Below, one piece after another: positions 1 to 6,729 of a DNA stretch of 7,324 nucleotides. A model generated the notes under the pieces. The model was given only the letters and a program-made list of their open reading frames with translations, did no database searches and was not told the DNA's origin. The DNA comes from a bacterium. GTDB lineage: Bacteria; Bacteroidota; Bacteroidia; Cytophagales; Thermonemataceae. The stretch lies in NCBI GenBank assembly GCA_025362415.1, contig JANYGM010000407.1, positions 1-7,324 on the forward strand, read 5' to 3'. Each line of letters starts with the position of its first letter. Position 1 is the stretch's first letter. The position numbers were made by a program, and so were the translations under genes.

Positions 1-25
1 CACAATTTAAAATTCACAATTCACA
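1..25. repeat. 7-bp tandem repeat array (ATTCACA type), left copy
   Basis: The window opens inside a run of 7-bp units: a partial CACA, then ATTTAAA (5-11), ATTCACA (12-18) and ATTCACA (19-25). The next bases are the stop codon region of the M28 gene, whose stop is at 27-29 on the minus strand. The same unit forms a five-copy array on the other side of that gene. Degenerate AT-rich heptamers of this kind are, from memory, frequent between genes in Bacteroidota. Their function is not known to me. Confidence 0.6.
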
Positions 26-26
26 A

Positions 27-1046
27 TTATTTAGGCATTGCATTTTGGTAAATCATCTGTAAAACTGTTTCTCCTACTGCTTTAAGTGTGTTTTTATCAA
101 TTATTTTGATGTTATCTTCTTGTGTATGATGATGTTTGCCAAATTCATTATCATAATTGATGATATCAATCATAGGAATTTTACCAAATTCATTGACAAA
201 AAGATGGTCATCAAGCATTCCACCGTCTCCAAATTTCAGTTCTTTATTGACAAAAAAGTGTCCATAACCCAATTTCTGACCAATCAGCCACGTTTGATTA
301 ACAATATTTGAGGCATATTGTACAGAATAAAATTCTTTCCTGAAAATAGCATTTTTTGCACCAACCATATCCAACAAAATACCAAAATAAGCAGAATAAT
401 CAGCTTTATGCTTGTTTTTTGACCAATATTGAGAGCCGTGACACCAAAAAATCTTCTCTCCTTTGTCGTTTTTGTTTGTGCCTTCTTTGTGTCCGTCATC
501 TTCCAAATCAAAGAAAATCACGTCTATTCCTACATTGGGCTTATTTTTGTCTGCTTGAATAGCACGCACTATTTCCAAAAGCACCGCCACGCCACTTGCG
601 CCATCATCAGCACCATCTAAGGGCTTTTCGTGGTTGTTTTTGTCTGCATCTTTATCAGAAAAACGGCGAGTGTCCCAATGTGCGCCTAATAAAATACGCC
701 TTTGCGCAGTCGGATTAAGTGATGCAATGATGTTTTTGCCTTGCATTTTGAGCCTATCATACGCAACCGCTTCAAAGTTTTGGACTTCAATGTTTGCGCC
801 CATTTTTTCTAAGGTTTTGAGCAAATATTCTGCACATTCTTGGTGTGCTTTGCTGTTGGGCGTTCTTGCACCAAAAGCAAGTTGTTTTTCTATAAAAACA
901 AAAGCAGAATCAGCATTAAAAGCAGGTGTAGGCAATATTTTGAGTTCTTCTACTATCACTTCGTCAGGTTTTTTTTCTATGAATTTATCACAACTATTAA
1001 ACATAATAAAAGTGAAAATGCTTATTAGATAAACTGTATTTTTCAT
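27..1046 (-). CDS. M28-family glutaminyl-peptide cyclotransferase-like lipoprotein
   Basis: Predicted exported zinc enzyme of the M28 peptidase / animal-type glutaminyl cyclase group, which turns N-terminal Gln of exported proteins into pyroglutamate. A plain aminopeptidase activity cannot be excluded. I choose the ATG at 1046 (339 aa): it begins a lipoprotein signal peptide, MKNTVYLISIFTFIMFNSC, with Cys19 as the lipidated residue. An ATG at 1112 would put 22 unsuited residues in front of it. Likely metal and catalytic positions in this numbering are His123 and Asp125 (GAHWDT), Asp147 (DGADDGASG), Glu182 (FFDLEDDG), Asp226 (LLDMVGAKN) and His307 (HHHTQED). LLDMVGAKN together with the DDH and IPMIDII segments fits the Bacteroidota glutaminyl-cyclase-like subgroup. 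Length is normal and no lesion is seen. There is no Shine-Dalgarno sequence and no clear leftward promoter box. The gene stands alone between two heptamer arrays. Confidence 0.85.
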   Translation of the reverse strand: MKNTVYLISIFTFIMFNSCDKFIEKKPDEVIVEELKILPTPAFNADSAFVFIEKQLAFGARTPNSKAHQECAEYLLKTLEKMGANIEVQNFEAVAYDRLKMQGKNIIASLNPTAQRRILLGAHWDTRRFSDKDADKNNHEKPLDGADDGASGVAVLLEIVRAIQADKNKPNVGIDVIFFDLEDDGHKEGTNKNDKGEKIFWCHGSQYWSKNKHKADYSAYFGILLDMVGAKNAIFRKEFYSVQYASNIVNQTWLIGQKLGYGHFFVNKELKFGDGGMLDDHLFVNEFGKIPMIDIINYDNEFGKHHHTQEDNIKIIDKNTLKAVGETVLQMIYQNAMPK

Positions 1047-1120
1047 TAATATTTGGGGATAATTTTCTGTAAATGTAGTGTTTTTTCTTAAAATAGTAGC
1101 GTAATCCGTCAAAAAAATAG

Positions 1121-1128
1121 TATTTTTG
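1121..1128 (+). promoter_or_regulatory. Possible -7 promoter box for crtY
   Basis: TATTTTTG matches the Bacteroidota -7 consensus TAnnTTTG. It would place transcription start near 1135, about 58 nt before the crtY ATG, so the heptamer array would form the 5' leader. No TTG is present at the expected -33 distance, so this is a weak call in AT-rich DNA. Confidence 0.3.
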
Positions 1129-1157
1129 AAAAATTGTATATAAATACGTTGTATTTA

Positions 1158-1192
1158 ATTCACAATTCACAATTTATAATTCACAATTCATA
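1158..1192. repeat. Five-copy 7-bp tandem repeat abutting the crtY start codon
   Basis: Five units in perfect 7-bp phase: ATTCACA (1158), ATTCACA (1165), ATTTATA (1172), ATTCACA (1179) and ATTCATA (1186). The ATG of crtY follows immediately at 1193. The array therefore occupies the place of the ribosome-binding region and contains no Shine-Dalgarno motif. The same unit recurs at 1-25, across the M28 gene. Seven is not a multiple of three, but the array is upstream of the start codon, so copy changes would alter the leader and not the protein. Confidence 0.75.
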
Positions 1193-2449
1193 ATGTCAAA
1201 ATTTGATTATATTATTGCTGGTGCAGGCTGTGCTGGGCTTAGTTTAGCGTTTTATATGAGTATTTCAAAGGCTGAAAACCTCAAAAATAAGAAAATTCTT
1301 TTAATAGATAAAGTGCAAAAAACGACAAATGACCGCACTTGGTCGTTTTGGAAAGACAAAAATATTCCTTTTGAATTTGAAGAAATTATCCATAAAAAAT
1401 GGGAAAATATCTATTTTTTTGGAGAGAATTTTTCTGATAAAATAAATATTTCTCCCTACAATTATAATACCATTCGTGCCATTGATTTTTATGATTTTAC
1501 AAAAAAAATAATTAGTCAAAATGTTGATATTCAAATAGTTTATGAGGAAATACAAGAAATAGGAGAAACAGATTTAAAAGAAAATTCTTGTGCTTTTGTA
1601 CGCACAAATACGCAGAATGGTACGCAAGTGTATGAGGCTGATTTTGTGTTTAATAGTACCAATTTATTTTATGAAACGGAAAAAAAAACAGGTTATCATT
1701 ATTTTTTACAACATTTTAAAGGTTGGTTTATAGAAACAAAAACAGCTTTTTTTGATGAAAAAACGGCACATTTTATGGATTTTAGAGTTGCACAAATGCC
1801 AAAAGAAGCCAGATTTTGCTATATTTTGCCATTTTCTCCTACAAAAGCCCTTATTGAATTTACGGTTTTTTCTGAAAATTTATTAGAACAAAATAATGAA
1901 AATAATAATGATATTAACAGTAATAATGAATATGATAACCAACTGAAAAATTATATAGAAAATATTATTCAACTTGATGATTATCAAATAGTTGAACAGG
2001 AATTTGGCGTGATTCCTATGTATGATTTTGTACATAAAAAGCAAATAGGAAACCGCATTATCAATATTGGCACGACAGGCGGGCAGGTAAAAGCAAGTAC
2101 AGGTTATGCCTTTTTGCGCATACAAGCATGTACAAAAGCTATTGCAAAGGCACTTTCTTTAACAGGAAAGCCATTTTATAAGGAAAAAAGCACCAAAAAA
2201 TATCAACTTTATGATAGTGCGCTCCTGAATGTAATGGCAAATGATAAAGGTAATGACAATAATAATAGTAATAATCTTTCTATGAAGAAAATTTTTACTA
2301 TTTTGTTTGAAAAACTACCAATTAAGGTACTTTTTAGGTTTTTGGACGAAAAAAGTAGCCTTTTGGAAGACATAAAACTAATGTCAAAAGTGCCTTCTAT
2401 ACCATTTATTAAAGCTATTTTAGAGAATTTTTGGAAACAAAAAGTATAA
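1193..2449 (+). CDS. crtY: Lycopene beta-cyclase, CrtY type
   Basis: Carotenoid-pathway flavoprotein that cyclises the ends of lycopene to beta-ionone rings, giving beta-carotene; probably membrane-associated. The 418-aa protein starts with a Rossmann FAD/NAD(P)-binding motif, GAGCAG at 10-15, with an acidic residue (Asp39) ending the second strand (ILLIDK). Family hallmarks follow: NDRTWSFW at 46-53, PYNYNTIRAIDFYDF at 88-102, QHFKGWFIET at 173-182, MDFR at 195-198, YILPFSPTKALIEFT at 210-224, and the C-terminal IGTTGGQVKASTGYAFLRIQ at 292-311. The ATG is chosen because the FAD fold begins within four residues of it. Odd features are Asn-rich inserts at about 234-249 and 350-361, encoded by AAT-rich runs. 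No other carotenoid gene is adjacent, so it appears to be a single-gene unit. It converges on ruvB with a 45-bp gap that shows no convincing terminator. Confidence 0.92.
   Translation: MSKFDYIIAGAGCAGLSLAFYMSISKAENLKNKKILLIDKVQKTTNDRTWSFWKDKNIPFEFEEIIHKKWENIYFFGENFSDKINISPYNYNTIRAIDFYDFTKKIISQNVDIQIVYEEIQEIGETDLKENSCAFVRTNTQNGTQVYEADFVFNSTNLFYETEKKTGYHYFLQHFKGWFIETKTAFFDEKTAHFMDFRVAQMPKEARFCYILPFSPTKALIEFTVFSENLLEQNNENNNDINSNNEYDNQLKNYIENIIQLDDYQIVEQEFGVIPMYDFVHKKQIGNRIINIGTTGGQVKASTGYAFLRIQACTKAIAKALSLTGKPFYKEKSTKKYQLYDSALLNVMANDKGNDNNNSNNLSMKKIFTILFEKLPIKVLFRFLDEKSSLLEDIKLMSKVPSIPFIKAILENFWKQKV
1892..1939 (+). repeat. AAT-rich low-complexity tract inside crtY
   Basis: The run consists largely of AAT/GAA/GAT-type codons and encodes residues 234-249 of the cyclase (start NNENNND). 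It lies between the conserved LIEFT segment and the IEN/LDDY segment. It looks like slippage-prone DNA growing in a surface loop. Confidence 0.55.
2240..2275 (+). repeat. Second AAT-rich tract inside crtY
   Basis: A second AAT-rich run encodes residues 350-361 (NDKGNDNNNSNN), just after the conserved YDSALLNVMA segment and before the C-terminal helices. Like the first tract, it keeps the frame and probably forms a flexible loop. Confidence 0.5.
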
Positions 2450-2494
2450 TTTATTCCTGATAGTTAGATAATTAAGATGGCTTTTGCTTAAAAT

Positions 2495-3523
2495 CTATGC
2501 AAATAAATGAGGTTGTGTAGTTGGCGGAACAATCCCTAAATGCTTGTAAGCCAGTGCAGTTACCTCACGCCCACGAGAAGTACGTTTCATATATCCTTCT
2601 TGTATCAAAAAAGGCTCATAAACTTCTTCAATAGTTTCTGCATCTTCTCCGCAGGCAGTTGCAATGGTAGTAAGTCCAACAGGTCCGCCTTTGAATTTTT
2701 CAATAATAGTGGTCAAAATGCGGTTATCCATCTCATCTAAGCCATTTTGGTCTACTTCTAGGGCAAGTAATGCAATTTCGGCAATTTCCATAGTAATAGT
2801 GCCATTTCCTTTGATTTGAGCAAAATCTCTGGTACGGCGCAACAAATTATTAGCAATACGAGGTGTCCCACGACTGCGCCTGGCTATTTCATAAGCTGCT
2901 GCCTCATCAATAGGTGTATTCAAAATCCCACAAGAACGTATCACAATGGTAGTGAGGAGTTTAGCATCATAATAATTAAGCCTTGCATTGATACCAAACC
3001 TAGCACGCAAAGGCGCAGTAAGTAGCCCAGAGCGTGTAGTTGCGCCTATGAGCGTAAACGGATTTAGTCCAATCTGCACAGTACGAGCATTTGCACCAGA
3101 ATCCAGCATAATATCAATTTTATAATCTTCCATTGCAGAATATAGATACTCTTCCACAATAGGATTCAAACGGTGTATTTCATCAATAAAAAGTACATCA
3201 TTCGTATTTAATTTGGTGAGAAGTCCCGCCAAATCCATTGGTTTATCAAGTACAGGACCAGATGTCGTAGTTAAAGATGAGCCAAGTTCATTAGAAATAA
3301 TGTTTGAAAGTGTGGTTTTTCCTAGTCCAGGAGGTCCGTGAAGAAGGACGTGGTCAAGTGCTTCGCCACGTAATTTTGCTGCTGCCACAAAGACACGCAA
3401 ATTTTCCACAATTTTATCTTGCCCAGCAAAATCTTCAAAAGAAAGCGGTCTAAGTGCTTTTTCAATATCTTTATCTGTGGTAGAAAGGTTTTCAGGGTCG
3501 CCTGTGAGGTAATCTTGACGCAT
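2495..3523 (-). CDS. ruvB: Holliday junction branch-migration helicase RuvB
   Basis: Cytoplasmic AAA+ motor that, with RuvA, drives branch migration of Holliday junctions in recombinational repair. The 342-aa protein has the expected family length and parts: N-terminal RPLSFEDFAGQDK (25-37), Walker A GPPGLGKTT (63-71), Walker B LFIDEIHRL (111-119), sensor 1 GATTRSG (160-166), arginine-finger region PLRARFG (171-177), sensor 2 GTPRIANNLLRR (219-230), and the C-terminal winged helix with EGYMKRTSRGR (309-319). No lesion is seen; the stop is TAG. It starts only 18 bp after the end of the TOPRIM-like gene on the same strand, with no promoter room between them, so it is probably co-transcribed with that gene and the ATPase. 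ruvA and ruvC are not in the window. The start is set by similarity and by the short gap. Confidence 0.97.
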   Translation of the reverse strand: MRQDYLTGDPENLSTTDKDIEKALRPLSFEDFAGQDKIVENLRVFVAAAKLRGEALDHVLLHGPPGLGKTTLSNIISNELGSSLTTTSGPVLDKPMDLAGLLTKLNTNDVLFIDEIHRLNPIVEEYLYSAMEDYKIDIMLDSGANARTVQIGLNPFTLIGATTRSGLLTAPLRARFGINARLNYYDAKLLTTIVIRSCGILNTPIDEAAAYEIARRSRGTPRIANNLLRRTRDFAQIKGNGTITMEIAEIALLALEVDQNGLDEMDNRILTTIIEKFKGGPVGLTTIATACGEDAETIEEVYEPFLIQEGYMKRTSRGREVTALAYKHLGIVPPTTQPHLFA

Positions 3524-3541
3524 TTTTTGAGTTGATTTTAT

Positions 3542-4168
3542 TTATTTGAATAAGTTTGTGAGCCAATCACTAAAATCTTTGGCATTTTGGTTGTTGGTGG
3601 AAAGAATTTTTTGAGTGATAGCTCGTCCCATTGGAAGTCCAGATTCTTCTTGCCACGCAAGCCACGTATTGATAAAAGCCTTTTGTCTATCTTTTTGGGC
3701 ATATTTATTTAGTTTTTTGTTTTCAATATCAACAAGTGTATCCTCAACAACATCTTTCAAATTATCATCTTTTGGAATGAGTAATTTAACAAAATCCTCC
3801 AAAGTACCTGTTAAATCATTGTTTGGCATTATCCAAATACCAATTTTTTGCTCGTCATTATTTTCAAGAATAAGCCCATTTTGAGGGATATTTTCAGGAA
3901 AAATGAAACCTCTTATAACAATTAAATCCTTCAAAGAGAGCCAAATATGCTTTAAATCTGTGTCAGCATCAACTATTATTCCTATTGTATTGATATGCGG
4001 TTGCTTTAAACGGCGTGGGACTTCTTTGCACAAATTATCTATTCCTTTGCAATCTATTATTCTAAAATTTTCTAAAATCTCTATTTTCTGACAAAATGCA
4101 GAAACAAAATGAAAATCATCATTTCCCTCTACTAAAAGTTGCTTATTAAAGTCGTTTATTTCCTTCAT
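3542..4168 (-). CDS. DUF3226 TOPRIM-like protein, partner of the upstream ATPase
   Basis: A 208-aa protein that I recognise as the DUF3226 type, a TOPRIM-fold family of undefined function. TOPRIM signs are visible: the strand-turn LLVEGNDD (11-18) with the acidic Glu14, the second motif GIIVDADTD (63-71) with Asp67 and Asp69, and a further acidic segment, GTLEDF (121-126). TOPRIM domains bind Mg2+ through such residues and act in nucleases, topoisomerases and primases. Family-type segments IWIMPNNDLTGTLEDF (111-126) and WLAWQEESGLPMG (169-181) are present. The gene starts 11 bp after the ATPase stop, and ruvB follows after 18 bp, so translation is probably coupled. I infer that it is the nuclease or effector half of a split OLD-like complex. 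Catalysis has not been shown, and it could have a purely regulatory role. Confidence 0.75.
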   Translation of the reverse strand: MKEINDFNKQLLVEGNDDFHFVSAFCQKIEILENFRIIDCKGIDNLCKEVPRRLKQPHINTIGIIVDADTDLKHIWLSLKDLIVIRGFIFPENIPQNGLILENNDEQKIGIWIMPNNDLTGTLEDFVKLLIPKDDNLKDVVEDTLVDIENKKLNKYAQKDRQKAFINTWLAWQEESGLPMGRAITQKILSTNNQNAKDFSDWLTNLFK

Positions 4169-4179
4169 TATTTTGTAAA

Positions 4180-5277
4180 TTATCTTATCTCTATTAAACT
4201 GTCTGTAATAACTTTTAAATCCTCTGCATCAAACGCCTCTTCTTTTATCATTCCTTTTTTGTTATCCAAACGAATAAGTTTACCTGTAAGCATGTTATTT
4301 TTGTCGTTTAGACTTTCTTCAAAGGCATAAATACAGTCGTTGCTGTGTGTGGTAGCAAAAACTTGAACATTGAGTTTTTTGGCAAGATTAAAAATAATTT
4401 CCCAAAGTTTGCTTTGGACGGAATGATGCAAACCATTTTCAAATTCATCAATAAGCAAATAGCCATTTTCCGCATTGACAAGTGCCAAAATAATAGTCAA
4501 AATCCTGTTAATACCATCTCCCATACTGCGCAAAGGTAATGTATTAGGTACATTGGAGAGTTTTATAATTGGGTCACGTAATCTACTATCTCCAACAAAT
4601 GCAAGTCTTTGAATATTGGGTTCTATGGTTTTGAGTGCATCAATTACATAATTCTCTTTATCTGTGAGTGTGATTTTATCCCAATTTTCAGCGTTTTTTT
4701 GACTATAAATATCTCTTGTTCCTATGAATTTTAGATTTTGATAATTTCTAATTTCTTCAAAATCAAAACTATATAATTTTTCATTTTCTAAGTCAAGTAC
4801 ATCAGTTTCAACTGTATTAATTTGTCTAAAATTAACTAATAAAGCTACTTTACTACCAATATTTTGTTTTTTATCTTTTGTATCTAAAACAGCTAATTTA
4901 TCATCATTACTATTGATATATTTTGCAAGACTTATAGAAACAAAAACATCTTTAAATATATCTTCATTAGGGCTAATATTTATAAAAGTTCCATTATTGT
5001 AATCAATTTTTCTATCATAAAACAAAGAAGAAAATAGTTTAACATTATCTTCTGTAAAGTTTCTTCTTTCGCCTGTTTCTCTGATATATTCTCCTCTTTC
5101 CTCCAAAAGCTCATAAATCATTTTTATATCACCTTTTGCCACATAAATAGCAATAGCTTCCAAAACGCTAGATTTTCCAGTATTATTTTTTCCTGTAAGG
5201 AGCGTAATTTGTCCCAAAGATTTGAGTGTAAGTTCTTTAAGGTTTCTATAATTTTTGATGTATAAGGAATTAAGCAT
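4180..5277 (-). CDS. ABC/OLD-type AAA ATPase (AAA_15/AAA_21-like)
   Basis: A 365-aa SMC/RecF-like ATPase, first gene of the leftward set. The start MLNSLYIKNYRNLKEL is the classic opening strand of RecF/OLD ATPases. Walker A is GKNNTGKSS (29-37). A signature-like segment LRSMGDGINRIL lies at 249-260, Walker B YLLIDEFENGLHH at 273-285 with Asp277 and Glu278, and the switch/H-loop VFATTHSND at 306-314. Residues about 50-245 form the variable insert that usually carries the coiled-coil or dimer region. The protein ends soon after the ATPase core, without the C-terminal TOPRIM domain of a one-piece OLD nuclease; a TOPRIM-like protein is instead encoded 11 bp downstream. The ATPase probably dimerises around ATP and gates the TOPRIM partner. 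Transcription is probably from the promoter at 5327-5355. All motifs are intact, so it should be active. It lacks membrane segments, so it is not a transporter subunit. Confidence 0.85.
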   Translation of the reverse strand: MLNSLYIKNYRNLKELTLKSLGQITLLTGKNNTGKSSVLEAIAIYVAKGDIKMIYELLEERGEYIRETGERRNFTEDNVKLFSSLFYDRKIDYNNGTFINISPNEDIFKDVFVSISLAKYINSNDDKLAVLDTKDKKQNIGSKVALLVNFRQINTVETDVLDLENEKLYSFDFEEIRNYQNLKFIGTRDIYSQKNAENWDKITLTDKENYVIDALKTIEPNIQRLAFVGDSRLRDPIIKLSNVPNTLPLRSMGDGINRILTIILALVNAENGYLLIDEFENGLHHSVQSKLWEIIFNLAKKLNVQVFATTHSNDCIYAFEESLNDKNNMLTGKLIRLDNKKGMIKEEAFDAEDLKVITDSLIEIR

Positions 5278-5326
5278 TTTGATGTTTGTCTTTTTATTTT
5301 TTTGAATTGATTTATAATTTCACCTA

Positions 5327-5355
5327 CAAATATACGTTAAACTTACATACATCAA
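5327..5355 (-). promoter_or_regulatory. Promoter of the ATPase-TOPRIM-ruvB set
   Basis: On the minus strand TATATTTG (5334-5327) is an exact match to the Bacteroidota -7 box TAnnTTTG. A TTG (5355-5353), within TTTTTG, lies 18 bp upstream of it, inside the usual spacing for the -33 element. Transcription would begin near 5320, leaving a leader of about 43 nt before the ATG at 5277. This is the best promoter in the window. Confidence 0.65.
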
Positions 5356-5395
5356 AAATTATAGACAAAATTTAATTTTCTAAAAAATATTTCTT

Positions 5396-5416
5396 CTACG
5401 TAAAGATTTTACGGAG
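5396..5416. promoter_or_regulatory. Candidate operator palindrome upstream of the PARP gene
   Basis: Inverted repeat with arms CTACGTAAA (5396-5404) and TTTACGGAG (5408-5416) around the 3-nt centre GAT, with a single mismatch pair per half-site. The perfect core is CGTAAA/TTTACG. It ends 9 bp before the putative PARP -7 box (5426-5433), so a bound dimer would cover the -33 region. It is about 40 bp from the leftward -33 element. It is not followed by a T-run, so it is unlikely to be a terminator. Confidence 0.4.
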
Positions 5417-5425
5417 TAAACTTAT

Positions 5426-5433
5426 TATATTTA
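5426..5433 (+). promoter_or_regulatory. Weak -7 box for the PARP gene
   Basis: TATATTTA matches seven of eight positions of a TAnnTTTG box, with A in place of the last G. No TTG is found at the -33 distance, where the palindrome lies instead. It would give a leader of about 57 nt. A poor core promoter beneath a palindrome would suit a regulated gene, but this is a weak call. Confidence 0.3.
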
Positions 5434-5496
5434 CAAAAAATTAAACGCTAGTACCAACATAATATTAACCCAAATCTTATAACTAAACTTTTTTCT

Positions 5497-6729
5497 ATGA
5501 CAACAGTAGCCAAAGCAGTCAAACTTATTATGGTAACGACTGACAACAACAACAAGTTTTATGATATGACAGACAACGGAAACGGCACTTTTACTGTTTC
5601 TTATGGGCGTGTAGGTGGGCGTGCAACCGTTGCAAGCTATCCAATTGGAGAATGGAGCACAAAATACCGTGAAAAAACCAAAAAAGGTTATGCTGACCAA
5701 ACGCATCTTTTTGTGGAAGAAGGCGACAAAGTGGATTTGGTGGACATCAACGACCCAGCCGTAAAAGAGTTGATAGAAATGCTGATGACTTACGCCAAAA
5801 ACTCTATCAGTAGCAACTATACCGTTAGTGCTGACCAAGTTACGAAAAAACAAGTTACAGAGGCGCAAGCTATTCTTGATGCACTTGTCAAAAAAGTCAA
5901 AAAAGGAATGAAAGTGGAGGATTTTAATAAGGGACTTCTTGACCTTTATAAAGTCATTCCACGTAAAATGAAAAATGTCAATGACCATCTTTTCAAAGAA
6001 GCAAAGACAAAAGAAGATATTGAAACTATCCAGAATCACCTTGGTAGTGAGCAAGATACGCTAGATGTAATGAGCGGACAAGTACAAATCAATGAGCAAA
6101 AGAAAGAAGCCACCAAAGACAAAACTGTCAAAGTGGATATTTTGCAAACAATGGGCTTAGAAATGTCACCTGTAACAGATGATAAAACTATCACAATGAT
6201 AAAAGGCTTGATGCAAGATGAATCTAGTAAGTTTTATAGAGCATTTGCCGTTACCAACAAGAAAACGCAAAAGGCTTATGATGAATGGTTTGCACAACAA
6301 GCAAATAAAAAAGTGGAGCTTTTTTGGCACGGTAGCCGCTCTGAAAACTGGATGTCAATTTTGGAAACTGGCTTAGTTTTGCGTCCTGCAAGTGCTATTA
6401 TTTCTGGAAAAATGTTTGGTTATGGTTTGTATTTTGCCGACAAATTCCGTAAATCATTGAATTATACTTCTTTGCGTGGCTCTTATTGGGCAAAAGGTTC
6501 TGATAATAAAGCATTTTTAGCACTTTTTGATGTTCACGTAGGCAATCAATTTCATATTAAAAAACATCAAAGTTGGTGCTACGAACTATCCGCTCCTAAC
6601 CTCAAAAAACAACAAGCTGATGTAGATTCTTTGTTTGCAGAAGGTGGCGCAGACCTTGTAAACAATGAATATATTGTTTATGAGCAGTCTCAATGCACTG
6701 TAAAATACATTGTAGAAGTTCACGCATAA
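5497..6729 (+). CDS. Poly(ADP-ribose) polymerase, WGR-HD-ART architecture
   Basis: A 410-aa bacterial PARP. It would move ADP-ribose from NAD+ to protein or nucleic acid, probably when DNA breaks are bound. Domains: a WGR domain at about 5-75 (NGTFTVSYGRVGGRA; the motif reads YGR), a helical regulatory domain at about 86-195 that follows the PARP1 pattern (VKELIEM, QVTEAQAILDALVKKVKKG, LLDLYKVIPRKM), and the ART catalytic domain at about 235-410. The triad is complete: His278 in FWHGSR, Tyr312 in FGYGLYFAD (Tyr896 of human PARP1) and Glu391 in NNEYIVYE (Glu988 of PARP1). A Glu at that place is linked to chain elongation, so polymer synthesis is plausible. There are no zinc fingers, so the layout is that of PARP2/PARP3. 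A retained helical domain suggests activity is held off until DNA is bound. It is divergent from the ATPase operon. No PARG or macrodomain gene is in the window. The start fits the WGR domain opening. Confidence 0.92.
   Translation: MTTVAKAVKLIMVTTDNNNKFYDMTDNGNGTFTVSYGRVGGRATVASYPIGEWSTKYREKTKKGYADQTHLFVEEGDKVDLVDINDPAVKELIEMLMTYAKNSISSNYTVSADQVTKKQVTEAQAILDALVKKVKKGMKVEDFNKGLLDLYKVIPRKMKNVNDHLFKEAKTKEDIETIQNHLGSEQDTLDVMSGQVQINEQKKEATKDKTVKVDILQTMGLEMSPVTDDKTITMIKGLMQDESSKFYRAFAVTNKKTQKAYDEWFAQQANKKVELFWHGSRSENWMSILETGLVLRPASAIISGKMFGYGLYFADKFRKSLNYTSLRGSYWAKGSDNKAFLALFDVHVGNQFHIKKHQSWCYELSAPNLKKQQADVDSLFAEGGADLVNNEYIVYEQSQCTVKYIVEVHA

Larger units (their letters stand above)
5278..5496. other. 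Divergent intergenic control region (ATPase operon / PARP)
   Basis: The 219 bp between the two divergent starts hold no supported gene. They contain the leftward promoter of the ATPase operon, a near-palindrome at 5396-5416 and a weak rightward promoter box. Neither start has a Shine-Dalgarno sequence. Both transcription units could respond to a protein bound in the middle, which is an inference from layout. Confidence 0.6.

Noticed and set aside
634..1032. A 132-codon open frame on the plus strand within the M28 gene
   Set aside because: Antisense to a well-supported lipoprotein enzyme, and its translation has no recognisable domain.
1047..1112. Longer start for the M28 lipoprotein at 1112
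   Set aside because: It would place 22 polar residues before a proper lipoprotein signal peptide, which must be at the N-terminus.
2450..2494. Bidirectional terminator between crtY and ruvB
   Set aside because: No inverted repeat of useful length is visible in the 45-bp convergent gap.
3542..5277. Gabija or a one-piece OLD nuclease
   Set aside because: No UvrD-like helicase is adjacent and the ATPase has no fused TOPRIM domain; the partner is a separate DUF3226-like protein.
3542..5277. Classical PARIS (AriA/AriB)
   Set aside because: The layout is similar, but the second protein looks like DUF3226 and not DUF4435, so only a general resemblance is claimed.
5431..6054. A 207-codon open frame on the minus strand within the PARP gene
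   Set aside because: It lies antisense to a clear PARP coding sequence, is rich in Phe/Cys/His as antisense frames of this composition are, and shows no family motif.
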